Of a stretch of DNA of 64,000 nucleotides, positions 1 through 6,887 are shown piece by piece (position 1 is the stretch's first letter; each line of letters starts with the position of its first letter). Both the position numbers and the translations under genes were made by a program. Under the pieces are notes generated by a model. That model made no database searches. It was not told where the DNA came from and saw only the letters and a list, made by a program, of their open reading frames with translations. This DNA comes from Clostridiaceae bacterium Marseille-Q3526 (GTDB taxonomy: Bacteria; Bacillota; Clostridia; Lachnospirales; Lachnospiraceae), in NCBI GenBank assembly GCA_018223375.1, contig JAGTTS010000002.1, positions 434,001-498,000 on the forward strand. The letters are read 5' to 3'.

Positions 1-735
1 TCCACCACATTTTCTGGTGTTCTAAGCCTGTATTGGTGCCCATGCATCGTTTGAGGATAAACACAGAATGTACATCTGCTAGGACATCCTCTTCCTGTAA
101 AAATTTGAATTGATGGATAATGGGCAGCAGCAAAGAAATAATCTCTGGGATCTAAATACTTTTTAATAAACTCTGCTGCAAAAGGTATCTCATCCAGATT
201 CTCCATATAGTTTATATCTTCATTATTATGGATTCCTTCACCATCTCTATATGTAATCCTTTTACCTTCAAAAGCTCTGCTCGGACTCTAATATTTTTGC
301 TAATTCTACTACTGTTTTATCATATTCTTTTCTAGCTACTGCATCTATATATTTTCCTATCTGTAATGTTTCCACTGCTGTAGCAGATGGATGTGTTCCT
401 ACTAAAAGAACAAATGTGTTTGGCAACTGTTCTTTTATTTTTTCAGAAAAAGCAACATCACTATAGATAGAAGGGGTACTTGTATCGATCACAAAAAGAC
501 CTGCTTTTTTCCCATTTTCCACTATATACTCCAAGCTCTGTTTTTCATTCCATTGTTTCGCTGGTGCATCTAAAAAATCAATTTCAAATCCCTGTTTTTC
601 AGCATAAGCCGCCGCATAGATAAGCCATAATGGATAGTAAAGTGCTCCACTCTTGGTTACGGCAGGACTCCTGGATTCCCTCGAAAATTTTCCATATTCT
701 GATTTAAATGGAGGATTTATAAAAAAAATCTTCAT
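1..735 (-). pseudogene. B12-binding radical SAM protein, frameshifted and cut by the window edge
   Basis: The N-terminal part (735 down to about 274) begins MKIFFINPPF and has the fold pattern of the cobalamin-binding N-domain found in many radical SAM enzymes (LFVIDTSTPS, VLLVGTHPSA). That frame stops at 268-270. One frame over, translation continues without a stop to the window edge and contains the radical SAM cluster motif CPSRCTFC (CxxxCxxC) at about 60-85. Removing one T from the four-T run (coding strand, plus 270-273) joins the two parts. ATG at 735 is preferred over an upstream in-frame start because AGGAG lies 7 nt before it. Such proteins in polysaccharide clusters often methylate or otherwise modify sugars; the substrate here is unknown. 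It is the last visible gene of the loaP operon. It is either a true frameshift or a sequencing error; the 3' end is not in the window. Confidence 0.75.
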
Positions 736-751
736 AATGTAACTCCTATTT

Positions 752-1540
752 TTATTCTTTCCCAAATCCTTTTTGGATTTTTCTGTATTTTTTTAAATTT
801 TTACAAGTATACCATATAAAATAATATAAGCTTTCCACTATATTCAGCCCAATAGTCCTATAAACCCACCAAGTCATCTGTGCGGCTTTTTTCTTATTAG
901 ACGATTTTGATTGCTGCGAAAGTCTATACAATAACAGTGGTTCATCAACTGAAAACGCGTATTTTTTTTCTTGTAAAATCTTCAGCCAAACTACAAAATC
1001 TTCATGTAAAAAATCCCCTTCCATCGGATGCTCCAAAAGTAATCTCTTTTCTGCCAATACAGAAGAGCAAGAAATTACATTTTGTTTTAATAGCTTTCTA
1101 AATGTTATTTTTTCTGGAGTTTGTAATACATAACTACTTTTATTTCCCTCTTCGTTAATAAATCCACTTCCAGTAAAAAATAGTTTTCCTTCAGGATGCT
1201 GTTCAAAAAGCTTTAGCTGCTTTTCTAATTTATCATTTTCCCAACAATCATCACTATCTAAAAAAGCAATCCAATCATTTTTAGATTTTTTAATTCCTAG
1301 ATTTCTACTTTTTGAAACACCTAAATTAACAGGATTTTTTAAATAGCGTATTCTTGTATCTTTGCTGACATATTTTAAAACAATTTGCTCTGTATTATCA
1401 GATGAACAGTCGTCAATTATAATAAGCTCCCATTCTTTGTGCGTTTGAGCTAAAACAGAATAAATGGCTTCTTCTATGTATTTTTCTGCATTATACGCTG
1501 GCATAATAATGCTGACTTTCTTTTCCTTATTTCTGCACAT
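752..1540 (-). CDS. Family 2 glycosyltransferase
   Basis: A 262-residue GT-A fold glycosyltransferase. The N-terminus carries the nucleotide-sugar binding pattern VSIIMPAYN (residues 9-17), followed by IIIDDCSSDNT and the metal-binding FLDSDDCW motif near residue 95. It probably adds one sugar to a lipid-linked intermediate at the inner face of the membrane; donor and acceptor cannot be read from sequence. Its start overlaps the end of the sugar transferase gene by 14 nt, and AGGAAAG lies upstream of the ATG, so the two are translationally linked. The gene is clearly more AT-rich than the loaP and transferase genes before it, which suggests a separately acquired, strain-variable part of the polysaccharide cluster. 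Confidence 0.88.
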   Translation of the reverse strand: MCRNKEKKVSIIMPAYNAEKYIEEAIYSVLAQTHKEWELIIIDDCSSDNTEQIVLKYVSKDTRIRYLKNPVNLGVSKSRNLGIKKSKNDWIAFLDSDDCWENDKLEKQLKLFEQHPEGKLFFTGSGFINEEGNKSSYVLQTPEKITFRKLLKQNVISCSSVLAEKRLLLEHPMEGDFLHEDFVVWLKILQEKKYAFSVDEPLLLYRLSQQSKSSNKKKAAQMTWWVYRTIGLNIVESLYYFIWYTCKNLKKYRKIQKGFGKE

Positions 1541-2927
1541 AACTTTCTTTCCTGTTTTGCTTCCCTATCGCCGTCACCTGTCCGTCCTCCACGCCTTCCG
1601 TGCTCTCCTTCATAAACAGGATCTGCACCGTTTTGAACATGATCTCGAAGTCCAGGCGCAGGCTGTAATTCTGGATATACATCAGATCCAGCTTCAGTTT
1701 GTCGTAGGCCGTCGTGTTGTATTTACCGTACACCTGCGCGTAGCCGGTAAGACCTGCTTTTGCCTTCAGACGGTAGGCAAACTCTGGTATTTCCTTTTCG
1801 TAATCTTCAGCGATCTCAGGCCGCTCTGGTCTGGGCCCTACAATGCTCATGTCTCCCCGCAGAATATTAATCAGCTGAGGAAGCTCGTCAAAGCGGATAG
1901 CTCGGATAATGTGCCCTGCCCGCGTAATACGGTCGTCATTTTCCCCCGCCAGTCTGGCTACGCCGTCCTTCTCTGCATCCTCTCTCATACTTCGGAATTT
2001 ATAAACAAAAAATTCTTTTCCGCCCTTTGTCAGACGTTTCTGCTTATAGAACACACTTCCGCCATCATCCAGTTTAATGCACAGGGCTACAAGCGCCATA
2101 ATCGGAGCAGCTGGAATAAAGGCAATCAGAGAAATAATAATATCCACCGCCCGTTTGACTGCCCGCTGTTCTACGGTCAGTCCCGTATTTCGTGACATCA
2201 AAAGCGGCGTGTCAAACATGTGAAGGCTTTCCGCACTTCTTACAATGACGTCAGAAATTTTCGGCGTGGTATAGGTTCTGACTCCTTTGCCGTAACAGTA
2301 TTTTAAAATCTGATTTCGTTCCCTGCTGGGAATATCGCAGATAACAACCCCTCCATAGCCCTTGGTTTTATCCTCTATCAGAGCTTCTATTTTCTGAACT
2401 CCTTCAGAAATATGTACCATTTCTCCTATTTCAAAGCGATCCTCTCTGGTATGAAGCTTCTGCATAAGGCCTGCTGCCGGACGTTCTCCATATACCATCA
2501 GCACCTTCCTGGGCGGATAAGTCTTCTGGTAAATTCTGTTTGCGAAAAATCCCCAGACAATCATAACCGCCGTCTGACAGAGAGTCATAATCGCCATCAT
2601 AGTCGGATTCTCAAAATGCTTCGTCAGCAGCGTAATAATAAGATACATGGTTCCGTTTGCCAGAAGCGTTCCTAAAAACTGCGAATACAGAAGATTAAAT
2701 ACCCTCAGGTATCCTACCTTCCATCCGCCGTATATTTTAGGAAAAATAAAAATAAGGAAAATATAAACTGCCAAAAGCAGCCAGTGTCCCTTTCTCCAAT
2801 AAGGACTTTCCATCAAAGGGCTGTATTCCTTTTTCCACACACACCAAAACATACCAGCCTGAACGGCCAGGAGAATCAGGCAGAACGCTCCTCTCATCAG
2901 CCGTTTGTACTGTTCATAATTCTTCAT
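1527..2927 (-). CDS. Initiating polyprenyl-phosphate sugar-1-phosphate transferase (WcaJ/PssE-like)
   Basis: A 466-residue membrane enzyme that starts repeat-unit synthesis by moving a sugar-1-phosphate onto undecaprenyl phosphate. The N-terminal third has several hydrophobic segments (about residues 8-28, 37-55, 70-95 and 105-125), followed by a cytosolic CoA-binding-like Rossmann region. The C-terminal bacterial sugar transferase domain begins at VKRAVDIIIS and contains YKFRSM, RFDELPQLINIL and GDMSIVGPRPE, the family's catalytic signatures. I chose the second in-frame ATG (MKNYEQYK) because GGAAGA precedes it; an upstream start would add nine residues. It follows loaP and a zinc-ribbon gene, the normal position for the first committed enzyme of a capsule or exopolysaccharide operon. 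Confidence 0.9.
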   Translation of the reverse strand: MKNYEQYKRLMRGAFCLILLAVQAGMFWCVWKKEYSPLMESPYWRKGHWLLLAVYIFLIFIFPKIYGGWKVGYLRVFNLLYSQFLGTLLANGTMYLIITLLTKHFENPTMMAIMTLCQTAVMIVWGFFANRIYQKTYPPRKVLMVYGERPAAGLMQKLHTREDRFEIGEMVHISEGVQKIEALIEDKTKGYGGVVICDIPSRERNQILKYCYGKGVRTYTTPKISDVIVRSAESLHMFDTPLLMSRNTGLTVEQRAVKRAVDIIISLIAFIPAAPIMALVALCIKLDDGGSVFYKQKRLTKGGKEFFVYKFRSMREDAEKDGVARLAGENDDRITRAGHIIRAIRFDELPQLINILRGDMSIVGPRPERPEIAEDYEKEIPEFAYRLKAKAGLTGYAQVYGKYNTTAYDKLKLDLMYIQNYSLRLDFEIMFKTVQILFMKESTEGVEDGQVTAIGKQNRKESYVQK

Positions 2928-3006
2928 TTGTATCTTCCATCCTGATTTTTGCAATATTTCTGTTATTTCTAATTATGATTAATCTTTCAATCTTCTGCCC
3001 GATCCC

Positions 3007-3264
3007 CTATTTCCTGGCATGGCCCGGGCCGTACAGCTGATAATAGCAGTCTTTGCAGAGCTGTCCTGCTCCTTCTATATAAAAGCTGCGCTCTGAAATA
3101 TCCATTTCTCTTGGAGTATCTGTCTGTTTTCCGCAGGAAACACAAATTTCAAAAGCTCCTGATCCACTGGTTTCTTCTATTTCTCTGTTTTCTTTTTCCT
3201 GTTCTAATCGATTCCTGTCCATGTGCTTTTCGGACTGTTTTCTCCAGCCGCTTCTCCTTTTCAT
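3007..3264 (-). CDS. Small zinc-ribbon-like protein of the loaP operon
   Basis: An 85-residue protein from the chosen start. The N-terminal half is charged and probably disordered. The C-terminal half holds two CxxC pairs (CVSCGK and CKDC) about 35 residues apart, with the intervening text REMDISERSFYIEGAGQL, which resembles a structural zinc ribbon. The start is uncertain: ATG at 3264 and ATG at 3222 both lack a well-placed ribosome binding site, and the longer open frame reaching 3546 only overlaps loaP. It lies between loaP and the initiating transferase in the same direction, so it is likely co-transcribed. Function unknown. The cysteine-rich half is the part that looks conserved. Confidence 0.55.
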   Translation of the reverse strand: MKRRSGWRKQSEKHMDRNRLEQEKENREIEETSGSGAFEICVSCGKQTDTPREMDISERSFYIEGAGQLCKDCYYQLYGPGHARK

Positions 3265-3326
3265 ACTGATTTTCGTTTTACTATCTTCCCGCCGCAATAT
3301 GTGGTTTACGATTCCTGACTGCTTCT

Positions 3327-3857
3327 CTATCCTGCTCTCCACAGGTTCCTTTCTTCCGGCAGACCTAAACCGGCCCAAACAATGGTTTTCTTTCCGGATA
3401 CAGGAATTTCTACCTGGGCAAATCTGCGGTGCCAGTCTGCCTTTATGATCTGGCTCTCTATTCCCTTTAACGGGCCGTCTATCAGGCAGTTCACGCCGTT
3501 TTCCCTGTATCCGTAAGAAAGGCGAAGGACATGTTCCGGCCCGCACAGTGCGAGAAGGCGTTTCTCCTCTTCTGCATAGACAGAATATAAATATCCTGGC
3601 TCCTCTAAAATCCTTACGATTCCTCGGTATTCTTCCAGTTCTCTTGATAATTTCTCCGGATTTTCACTCTCCATAAAGACATAGCCCGGAAACATATCCT
3701 TTGTAATCAGCTTCCAGACTCCCCCTCCAGCCCGCCAGAGGCGTTCGCTCTGAAATAAAAAAGCTGCTGATAATGCTTCGCTGGATAGGCGCTGCCTCAA
3801 AGAGGCAATTATTTCCCGTTCCTGTCCAACTCTGCACTGCAGGACGTACCAGCTCAT
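3327..3857 (-). CDS. loaP: LoaP-type transcription antitermination factor (NusG paralogue)
   Basis: A 176-residue NusG-family protein. The NGN domain opens with SWYVLQCRVGQE and includes the FPGYVFMES segment at about residues 55-63. A KOW-like C-terminus (GPLKGIESQIIKAD) follows at about 127-140. It is the first gene of a polysaccharide operon rather than sitting beside secE/rplK, which marks it as a specialised paralogue. Members of the LoaP group bind RNA polymerase and suppress termination inside long biosynthetic operons. A GGAGG sequence lies about 10 nt upstream of the ATG. No sigma-A promoter points at it in the orientation shown: the only strong promoter in the upstream region faces the other way, inside a segment bounded by inverted recombination-like sites. 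Its expression is therefore probably phase variable. Confidence 0.85.
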   Translation of the reverse strand: MSWYVLQCRVGQEREIIASLRQRLSSEALSAAFLFQSERLWRAGGGVWKLITKDMFPGYVFMESENPEKLSRELEEYRGIVRILEEPGYLYSVYAEEEKRLLALCGPEHVLRLSYGYRENGVNCLIDGPLKGIESQIIKADWHRRFAQVEIPVSGKKTIVWAGLGLPEERNLWRAG

Positions 3858-3888
3858 AAGCCAGCCCTCCTCCTTTTATACATTTTCC

Positions 3889-3921
3889 TGTCGCTTAATA
3901 ACCTGTTAAGCGACACTTTTT
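3889..3921 (-). repeat. Left copy of 33-bp inverted recombination-like site
   Basis: The minus strand here is identical over 33 bp to the plus strand at 4156-4188. The core is two 10-bp arms, TGTCGCTTAA and TTAAGCGACA, around the asymmetric 7-bp spacer CAGGTTA (read on the minus strand; TAACCTG on plus, 3899-3905). Arms of this length around a 6-8 bp asymmetric spacer are the layout of tyrosine-recombinase crossover sites. Identity ends at 3889 on the outer side. Confidence 0.85.
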
Positions 3922-4071
3922 GCCAGAGGCCCTTATCCGTTATTTCGTTATAAAAATGGAATCTTTGCCGGGAACGAATTTAAAATAAAATTAAATAGGG
4001 AAAATTCAGACTTTTAATAAAAAAATAAGAAAAATTTAGAAGTAAATGAAATATGTGCCTGCTGATAGCAA

Positions 4072-4100
4072 TTGACTCCCCTTTGAAAGAATGCTATAAT
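4072..4100 (+). promoter_or_regulatory. Sigma-A promoter inside the invertible segment
   Basis: TTGACT at 4072-4077, a 17-bp spacer and TATAAT at 4095-4100, a near-consensus promoter. It currently directs transcription toward the acyl carrier protein gene at 4237. A start site is expected near 4107. Confidence 0.85.
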
Positions 4101-4155
4101 CTACAGGAACATAAATGAATAATAAAAATTATGCGGATTTATTATTATAATAGTA

Positions 4156-4188
4156 AAAAAGTGTCGCTTAACAGGTTATTAAGCGACA
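4156..4188 (+). repeat. Right copy of 33-bp inverted recombination-like site
   Basis: Identical to the minus strand of 3889-3921, with spacer CAGGTTA at 4172-4178 on the plus strand. The palindromic arms extend two further base pairs here (AGTGTCGCTTAA at 4160-4171 against 4179-4190). Confidence 0.85.
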
Positions 4189-4194
4189 CTTTTT
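4160..4194 (+). terminator. Orientation-dependent intrinsic terminator formed by the right site
   Basis: The 12-bp stem (4160-4171 with 4179-4190) has a 7-nt loop and is followed on the plus strand by five T (4190-4194). It therefore looks like a Rho-independent terminator for transcripts leaving the invertible promoter rightward. The left site read leftward is followed by GGAAAA instead of a T run, so the same hairpin should not terminate there. Confidence 0.6.
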
Positions 4195-4236
4195 CTCTCA
4201 TATATACATGATTTATTCTAAAAGGAGACAAAATTC

Positions 4237-4509
4237 ATGGATTTAAAAGCATTCAGGGAAATGGACCTGGAACAGGCCAGACAGATCTGCCTGGATGAGC
4301 TGTCTGACATTCTTACAGACTATACGGAACGTTCCGTTCCCCTTGCCCCCTCCTCCCGTCTCATCGAGGATCTGGGGCTGGATTCTTTTCTGACTGTCTA
4401 TTTTCTCACTCAGGCAGAGGAGCGGTTCGGCATCCAGATTGATGAGACGGAATATGAAACAATTGTATTTGTTCAGGATATTTTAGATTTTATTTTTGCA
4501 AAAGGTTAA
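4237..4509 (+). CDS. Acyl carrier protein-like protein
   Basis: A 90-residue acidic four-helix carrier protein. The phosphopantetheine attachment motif is DLGLDSF, with Ser at about residue 51 and helix II following as LTVYFLTQAEERFGI. AAAGGAG lies upstream of the ATG with good spacing. It is longer and more divergent than the housekeeping AcpP and stands alone, convergent with the amidohydrolase gene, whose stop codon overlaps its own by two bases. It is the only gene that the invertible promoter can reach in the orientation shown, although a terminator-like hairpin intervenes. Its acyl or aminoacyl substrate and partner enzymes are unknown; no fatty acid, polyketide or Dlt genes are nearby. 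Confidence 0.8.
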   Translation: MDLKAFREMDLEQARQICLDELSDILTDYTERSVPLAPSSRLIEDLGLDSFLTVYFLTQAEERFGIQIDETEYETIVFVQDILDFIFAKG

Positions 4510-5705
4510 ATTTCCTCTGCCTCCATCACCCACAAGGCGTAGTCCACGTACACGTTGCAGGATAAGAGAAGCGCTTCCTCATCCAGGTCAAACAGTCCGT
4601 GATGGTGGGCCACTCCGCTTCCCGGCTTCTTTTCGCTGTGGGTTCCCACAAAGGCGTACATTCCCCTGGTTACTGCCAGGTAATCGGCGAAATCGTCGGC
4701 TCCCAGAGCTTTCTCATAATCGCTCACAATCTGCTCTCTGCAAATCAGCTGCTCTGTCACTGCCGTCACCTCTTTGACAGCCTGCACATCATTAATCAGA
4801 GGAGCTGCGAAATCCTTAAATTCCACTTCTGCCTCCGCCCCGTACATACGGGCAGTCTGCTCAGCAATTTCCCTGACTCTCCTGTTTGTAAATTCTCTGA
4901 CTTCCGGAAGGAAGCTTCTGGTGGTTCCCTCGATCTCCGCATGTTCCGCTACGATATTGTACTGGGTTCCGGCCCGGACGACTCCCACTCCTACCACTAC
5001 CGTTTCCAGCGGATTCGTGCTTCTGGCCACAATGCTCTGCAGATTTACCACAATCTGTGAGGCGACATAGGCCGCGTCGATTCCCAGATGGGGAGTGGAT
5101 ACATGAGCGCCCCGCCCTGTAACCTTGATTTTAAAGTAGTCGCAGCTGGCGTTCTGTGGACCTGCTGTGAGAGCGATTTTTCCGCTTTCCAGACGGCTGG
5201 ATACATGAGCGCCGAATACTCTGGCCGCACCGTCTAACAGTCCGTCCTGCACAAAGAGGCGGGCTCCCGCTCCTATCTCCTCTGCCTGCTGGAAAAACAG
5301 GCGGATCTGGCCGGAAAATTCTGCTTCTTTTGATTTCAGAATCCTGGTTGCTGTCAGAAGAGTGGCTGCATGGGCGTCGTGGCCGCAGGCGTGGCATACG
5401 CCAGGATTTTCGGAATGGTAAGGAACTGTTTTTAAATCCTCCATAGCCAGAGCGTCAATATCGGCTCTCAAAACCATGATGCGGGACGCCTTTTTCTGAT
5501 CTGCGGTCTCTTTTTTTCCGTCTATCCAGGCGTACACTCCAGTCTCTCCCACTCTTCTGTGGGGAATTCCTGCCAGATCCAGCTCTTTTTCAATCCGCTC
5601 ACAGGTATGATATTCCTGTAAGCTCACCTCTGGATGAGCGTGAAAATACTGTCTCATACTAGTCAGATATTCTTTTTGTTCTAATACATAATCCTTTAAC
5701 GCCAT
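4506..5705 (-). CDS. M20 family N-acyl-amino-acid amidohydrolase
   Basis: A 399-residue metal-dependent peptidase/deacylase of the hippurate hydrolase type. Metal-binding motifs are VLRADIDAL (about residues 77-85) and CHACGHDAHAA (about 100-110), followed by QQAEEIGAGA and the small dimerisation domain with GRGAHVSTPH. It is expected to hydrolyse N-acyl amino acids in the cytosol. The start is placed at MALKDYVLEQ because AGGAGG lies 8 nt upstream; an in-frame start 30 nt earlier lacks this. It lies directly downstream of metNIQ in the same direction, separated by a hairpin, and this gene pair suggests salvage of N-acylated methionine or related compounds imported by the transporter. That link is inference from context. 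Confidence 0.85.
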   Translation of the reverse strand: MALKDYVLEQKEYLTSMRQYFHAHPEVSLQEYHTCERIEKELDLAGIPHRRVGETGVYAWIDGKKETADQKKASRIMVLRADIDALAMEDLKTVPYHSENPGVCHACGHDAHAATLLTATRILKSKEAEFSGQIRLFFQQAEEIGAGARLFVQDGLLDGAARVFGAHVSSRLESGKIALTAGPQNASCDYFKIKVTGRGAHVSTPHLGIDAAYVASQIVVNLQSIVARSTNPLETVVVGVGVVRAGTQYNIVAEHAEIEGTTRSFLPEVREFTNRRVREIAEQTARMYGAEAEVEFKDFAAPLINDVQAVKEVTAVTEQLICREQIVSDYEKALGADDFADYLAVTRGMYAFVGTHSEKKPGSGVAHHHGLFDLDEEALLLSCNVYVDYALWVMEAEEI

Positions 5706-5736
5706 GCCGCTTTCCTCCTGTCTGTCCTTTGACAAA

Positions 5737-5767
5737 GGGGCCTGTCTCCTTTGAGTGTTCAGGCCCC
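5737..5767 (-). terminator. Hairpin between metQ and the amidohydrolase gene
   Basis: GGGGCCTG (5737-5744) pairs with CAGGCCCC (5760-5767). On the minus strand it is followed by only three T. It is a weak terminator or a processing hairpin that may lower expression of the downstream amidohydrolase relative to metNIQ. Confidence 0.5.
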
Positions 5768-5841
5768 GAAAATGATACGGATATTACTGTTTCGCTATTT
5801 TATTCTGAACTCGTTCCGGCTTCAGTGTTCACATCTCCTGG

Positions 5842-6813
5842 CTATTCTGCTGCTGCCGTAGTTTCCTCGGAAGCCTCGGCTGCAGTTTCCTGAGTTTCTT
5901 CAGCCGCTTCGTCTGCCTCTGCCTCAGCGTTTCCAGCGCCCTCCCATGCGCACAGGAATGCGCCCTGGTAAGCCTCCTGGATGGTTTTTTCTACCTCTGG
6001 AGTCTGATAAGCCTCCACAATTTTCTGGTAGACTTCATTGTCTTTATCCTCTGTGCGGGCTGCGATAACGTTAACCAGCTGCGGAACCTGCTCGTTTGTA
6101 TCAGGATTTACATCCTCTGTAAAGATAGAGTCCTTCACTGGGTTTAATCCAGCTGTAAATGCGTTTCCTCCATTGATAACCGCTGCGGCGCAGTCTGGAA
6201 GAATGTTGGCCAGAGTAGCAGATTCTGCCTCCCGGATCTCTATCTCCACATTGTACTTTGTGATATCGGCCTTAGTAGGCACGAAGCCCTTTTCCGGATC
6301 ACATTCGATGAGGCCTGCCTGCTCCAGAAGCTTAAGCGCCCGTCCTCCGTTGGTCAGGTCATTTGGAATCGCGATAATATCGCCGTCTTTGATATCGCTG
6401 ACAGAAGAAATCTTATCTTTATTATTGTAAATAGCCAGAGGCGCAATAATGGTGTCGCCTACCACTGTCAGATCGTAGCCCTTCTGCGTCATATCGTTAT
6501 CCAGGAAGGTTTTCGTCTGGAAGGCGTTTAAATCAATATCTCCGTCTGCCAGGGCTCTGTTTGGAGCTGCGTAATCTGTGAATTTTACCAGCTTTACCTG
6601 AATGTTTTCCGGCGCCAGAAGCTCGTTAATGGTATCCCACTGGTCGTTGTACTCGCCCACTACGCCGACCTCTACGACTGTCGCCTCTGCCTCTTTGTCT
6701 GCAGCCGCTGTGCCTGTCTGCTCTGTGTCAGAGCTTCCTGCACATCCGTAAAGGGCCAGAGCTGCTGCTGCCACCGTCACTGTCACCGCTGTTTTTTTCC
6801 ATACCTTTTTCAT
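5842..6813 (-). CDS. metQ: Methionine ABC transporter substrate-binding lipoprotein
   Basis: A 323-residue NlpA/MetQ-family lipoprotein. The signal peptide ends in the lipobox LYGC with Cys24 as the lipidation site. The mature domain contains the family patterns VGVVGEYNDQWD, LNAFQTKTFLDN and IAIPNDLTNGGRALKLLEQ (about residues 149-167), which line the methionine pocket in characterised members. The C-terminal 30 residues are a Glu/Ala/Thr-rich tail beyond the usual domain. It is the last transporter gene of metN-metI-metQ, which lies under a T-box leader, so D- or L-methionine is the likely substrate. Confidence 0.92.
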   Translation of the reverse strand: MKKVWKKTAVTVTVAAAALALYGCAGSSDTEQTGTAAADKEAEATVVEVGVVGEYNDQWDTINELLAPENIQVKLVKFTDYAAPNRALADGDIDLNAFQTKTFLDNDMTQKGYDLTVVGDTIIAPLAIYNNKDKISSVSDIKDGDIIAIPNDLTNGGRALKLLEQAGLIECDPEKGFVPTKADITKYNVEIEIREAESATLANILPDCAAAVINGGNAFTAGLNPVKDSIFTEDVNPDTNEQVPQLVNVIAARTEDKDNEVYQKIVEAYQTPEVEKTIQEAYQGAFLCAWEGAGNAEAEADEAAEETQETAAEASEETTAAAE

Positions 6814-6887
6814 AATTTTTTCTCCTTTTCTCTTCTATCAAATTTCCCTGAATCAGGGTGATTTTTACAATTAAAAGTCCCGCATGT

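Larger units (their letters stand above)
3889..4188. promoter_or_regulatory. Putative invertible promoter segment controlling the loaP polysaccharide operon
   Basis: Two perfect 33-bp inverted repeats enclose 234 bp (3922-4155). The enclosed DNA is very AT-rich, has no significant gene and holds a single strong sigma-A promoter. As given, the promoter reads rightward, away from loaP. Recombination between the two sites would flip it, putting its -35 at about 4000-4005 and its -10 at 3977-3982 on the minus strand, roughly 110 nt before the loaP start codon. I find no convincing minus-strand promoter in the segment as given, so this sequence probably represents the OFF state for the polysaccharide operon. 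No recombinase gene is visible in the window; it would have to act in trans. The alternative is a pair of unrelated terminator-like palindromes, but perfect identity, including the asymmetric spacer, favours inversion. Confidence 0.72.

Noticed and set aside
3265..3546. Upstream extension of the zinc-ribbon reading frame through the end of loaP
   Set aside because: It lies inside the loaP coding sequence in another frame and has the composition of an out-of-frame shadow.
4117..4152. Short frame of 11 codons after the invertible promoter
   Set aside because: Too short, weak RBS, simple AT-rich sequence; most likely chance.
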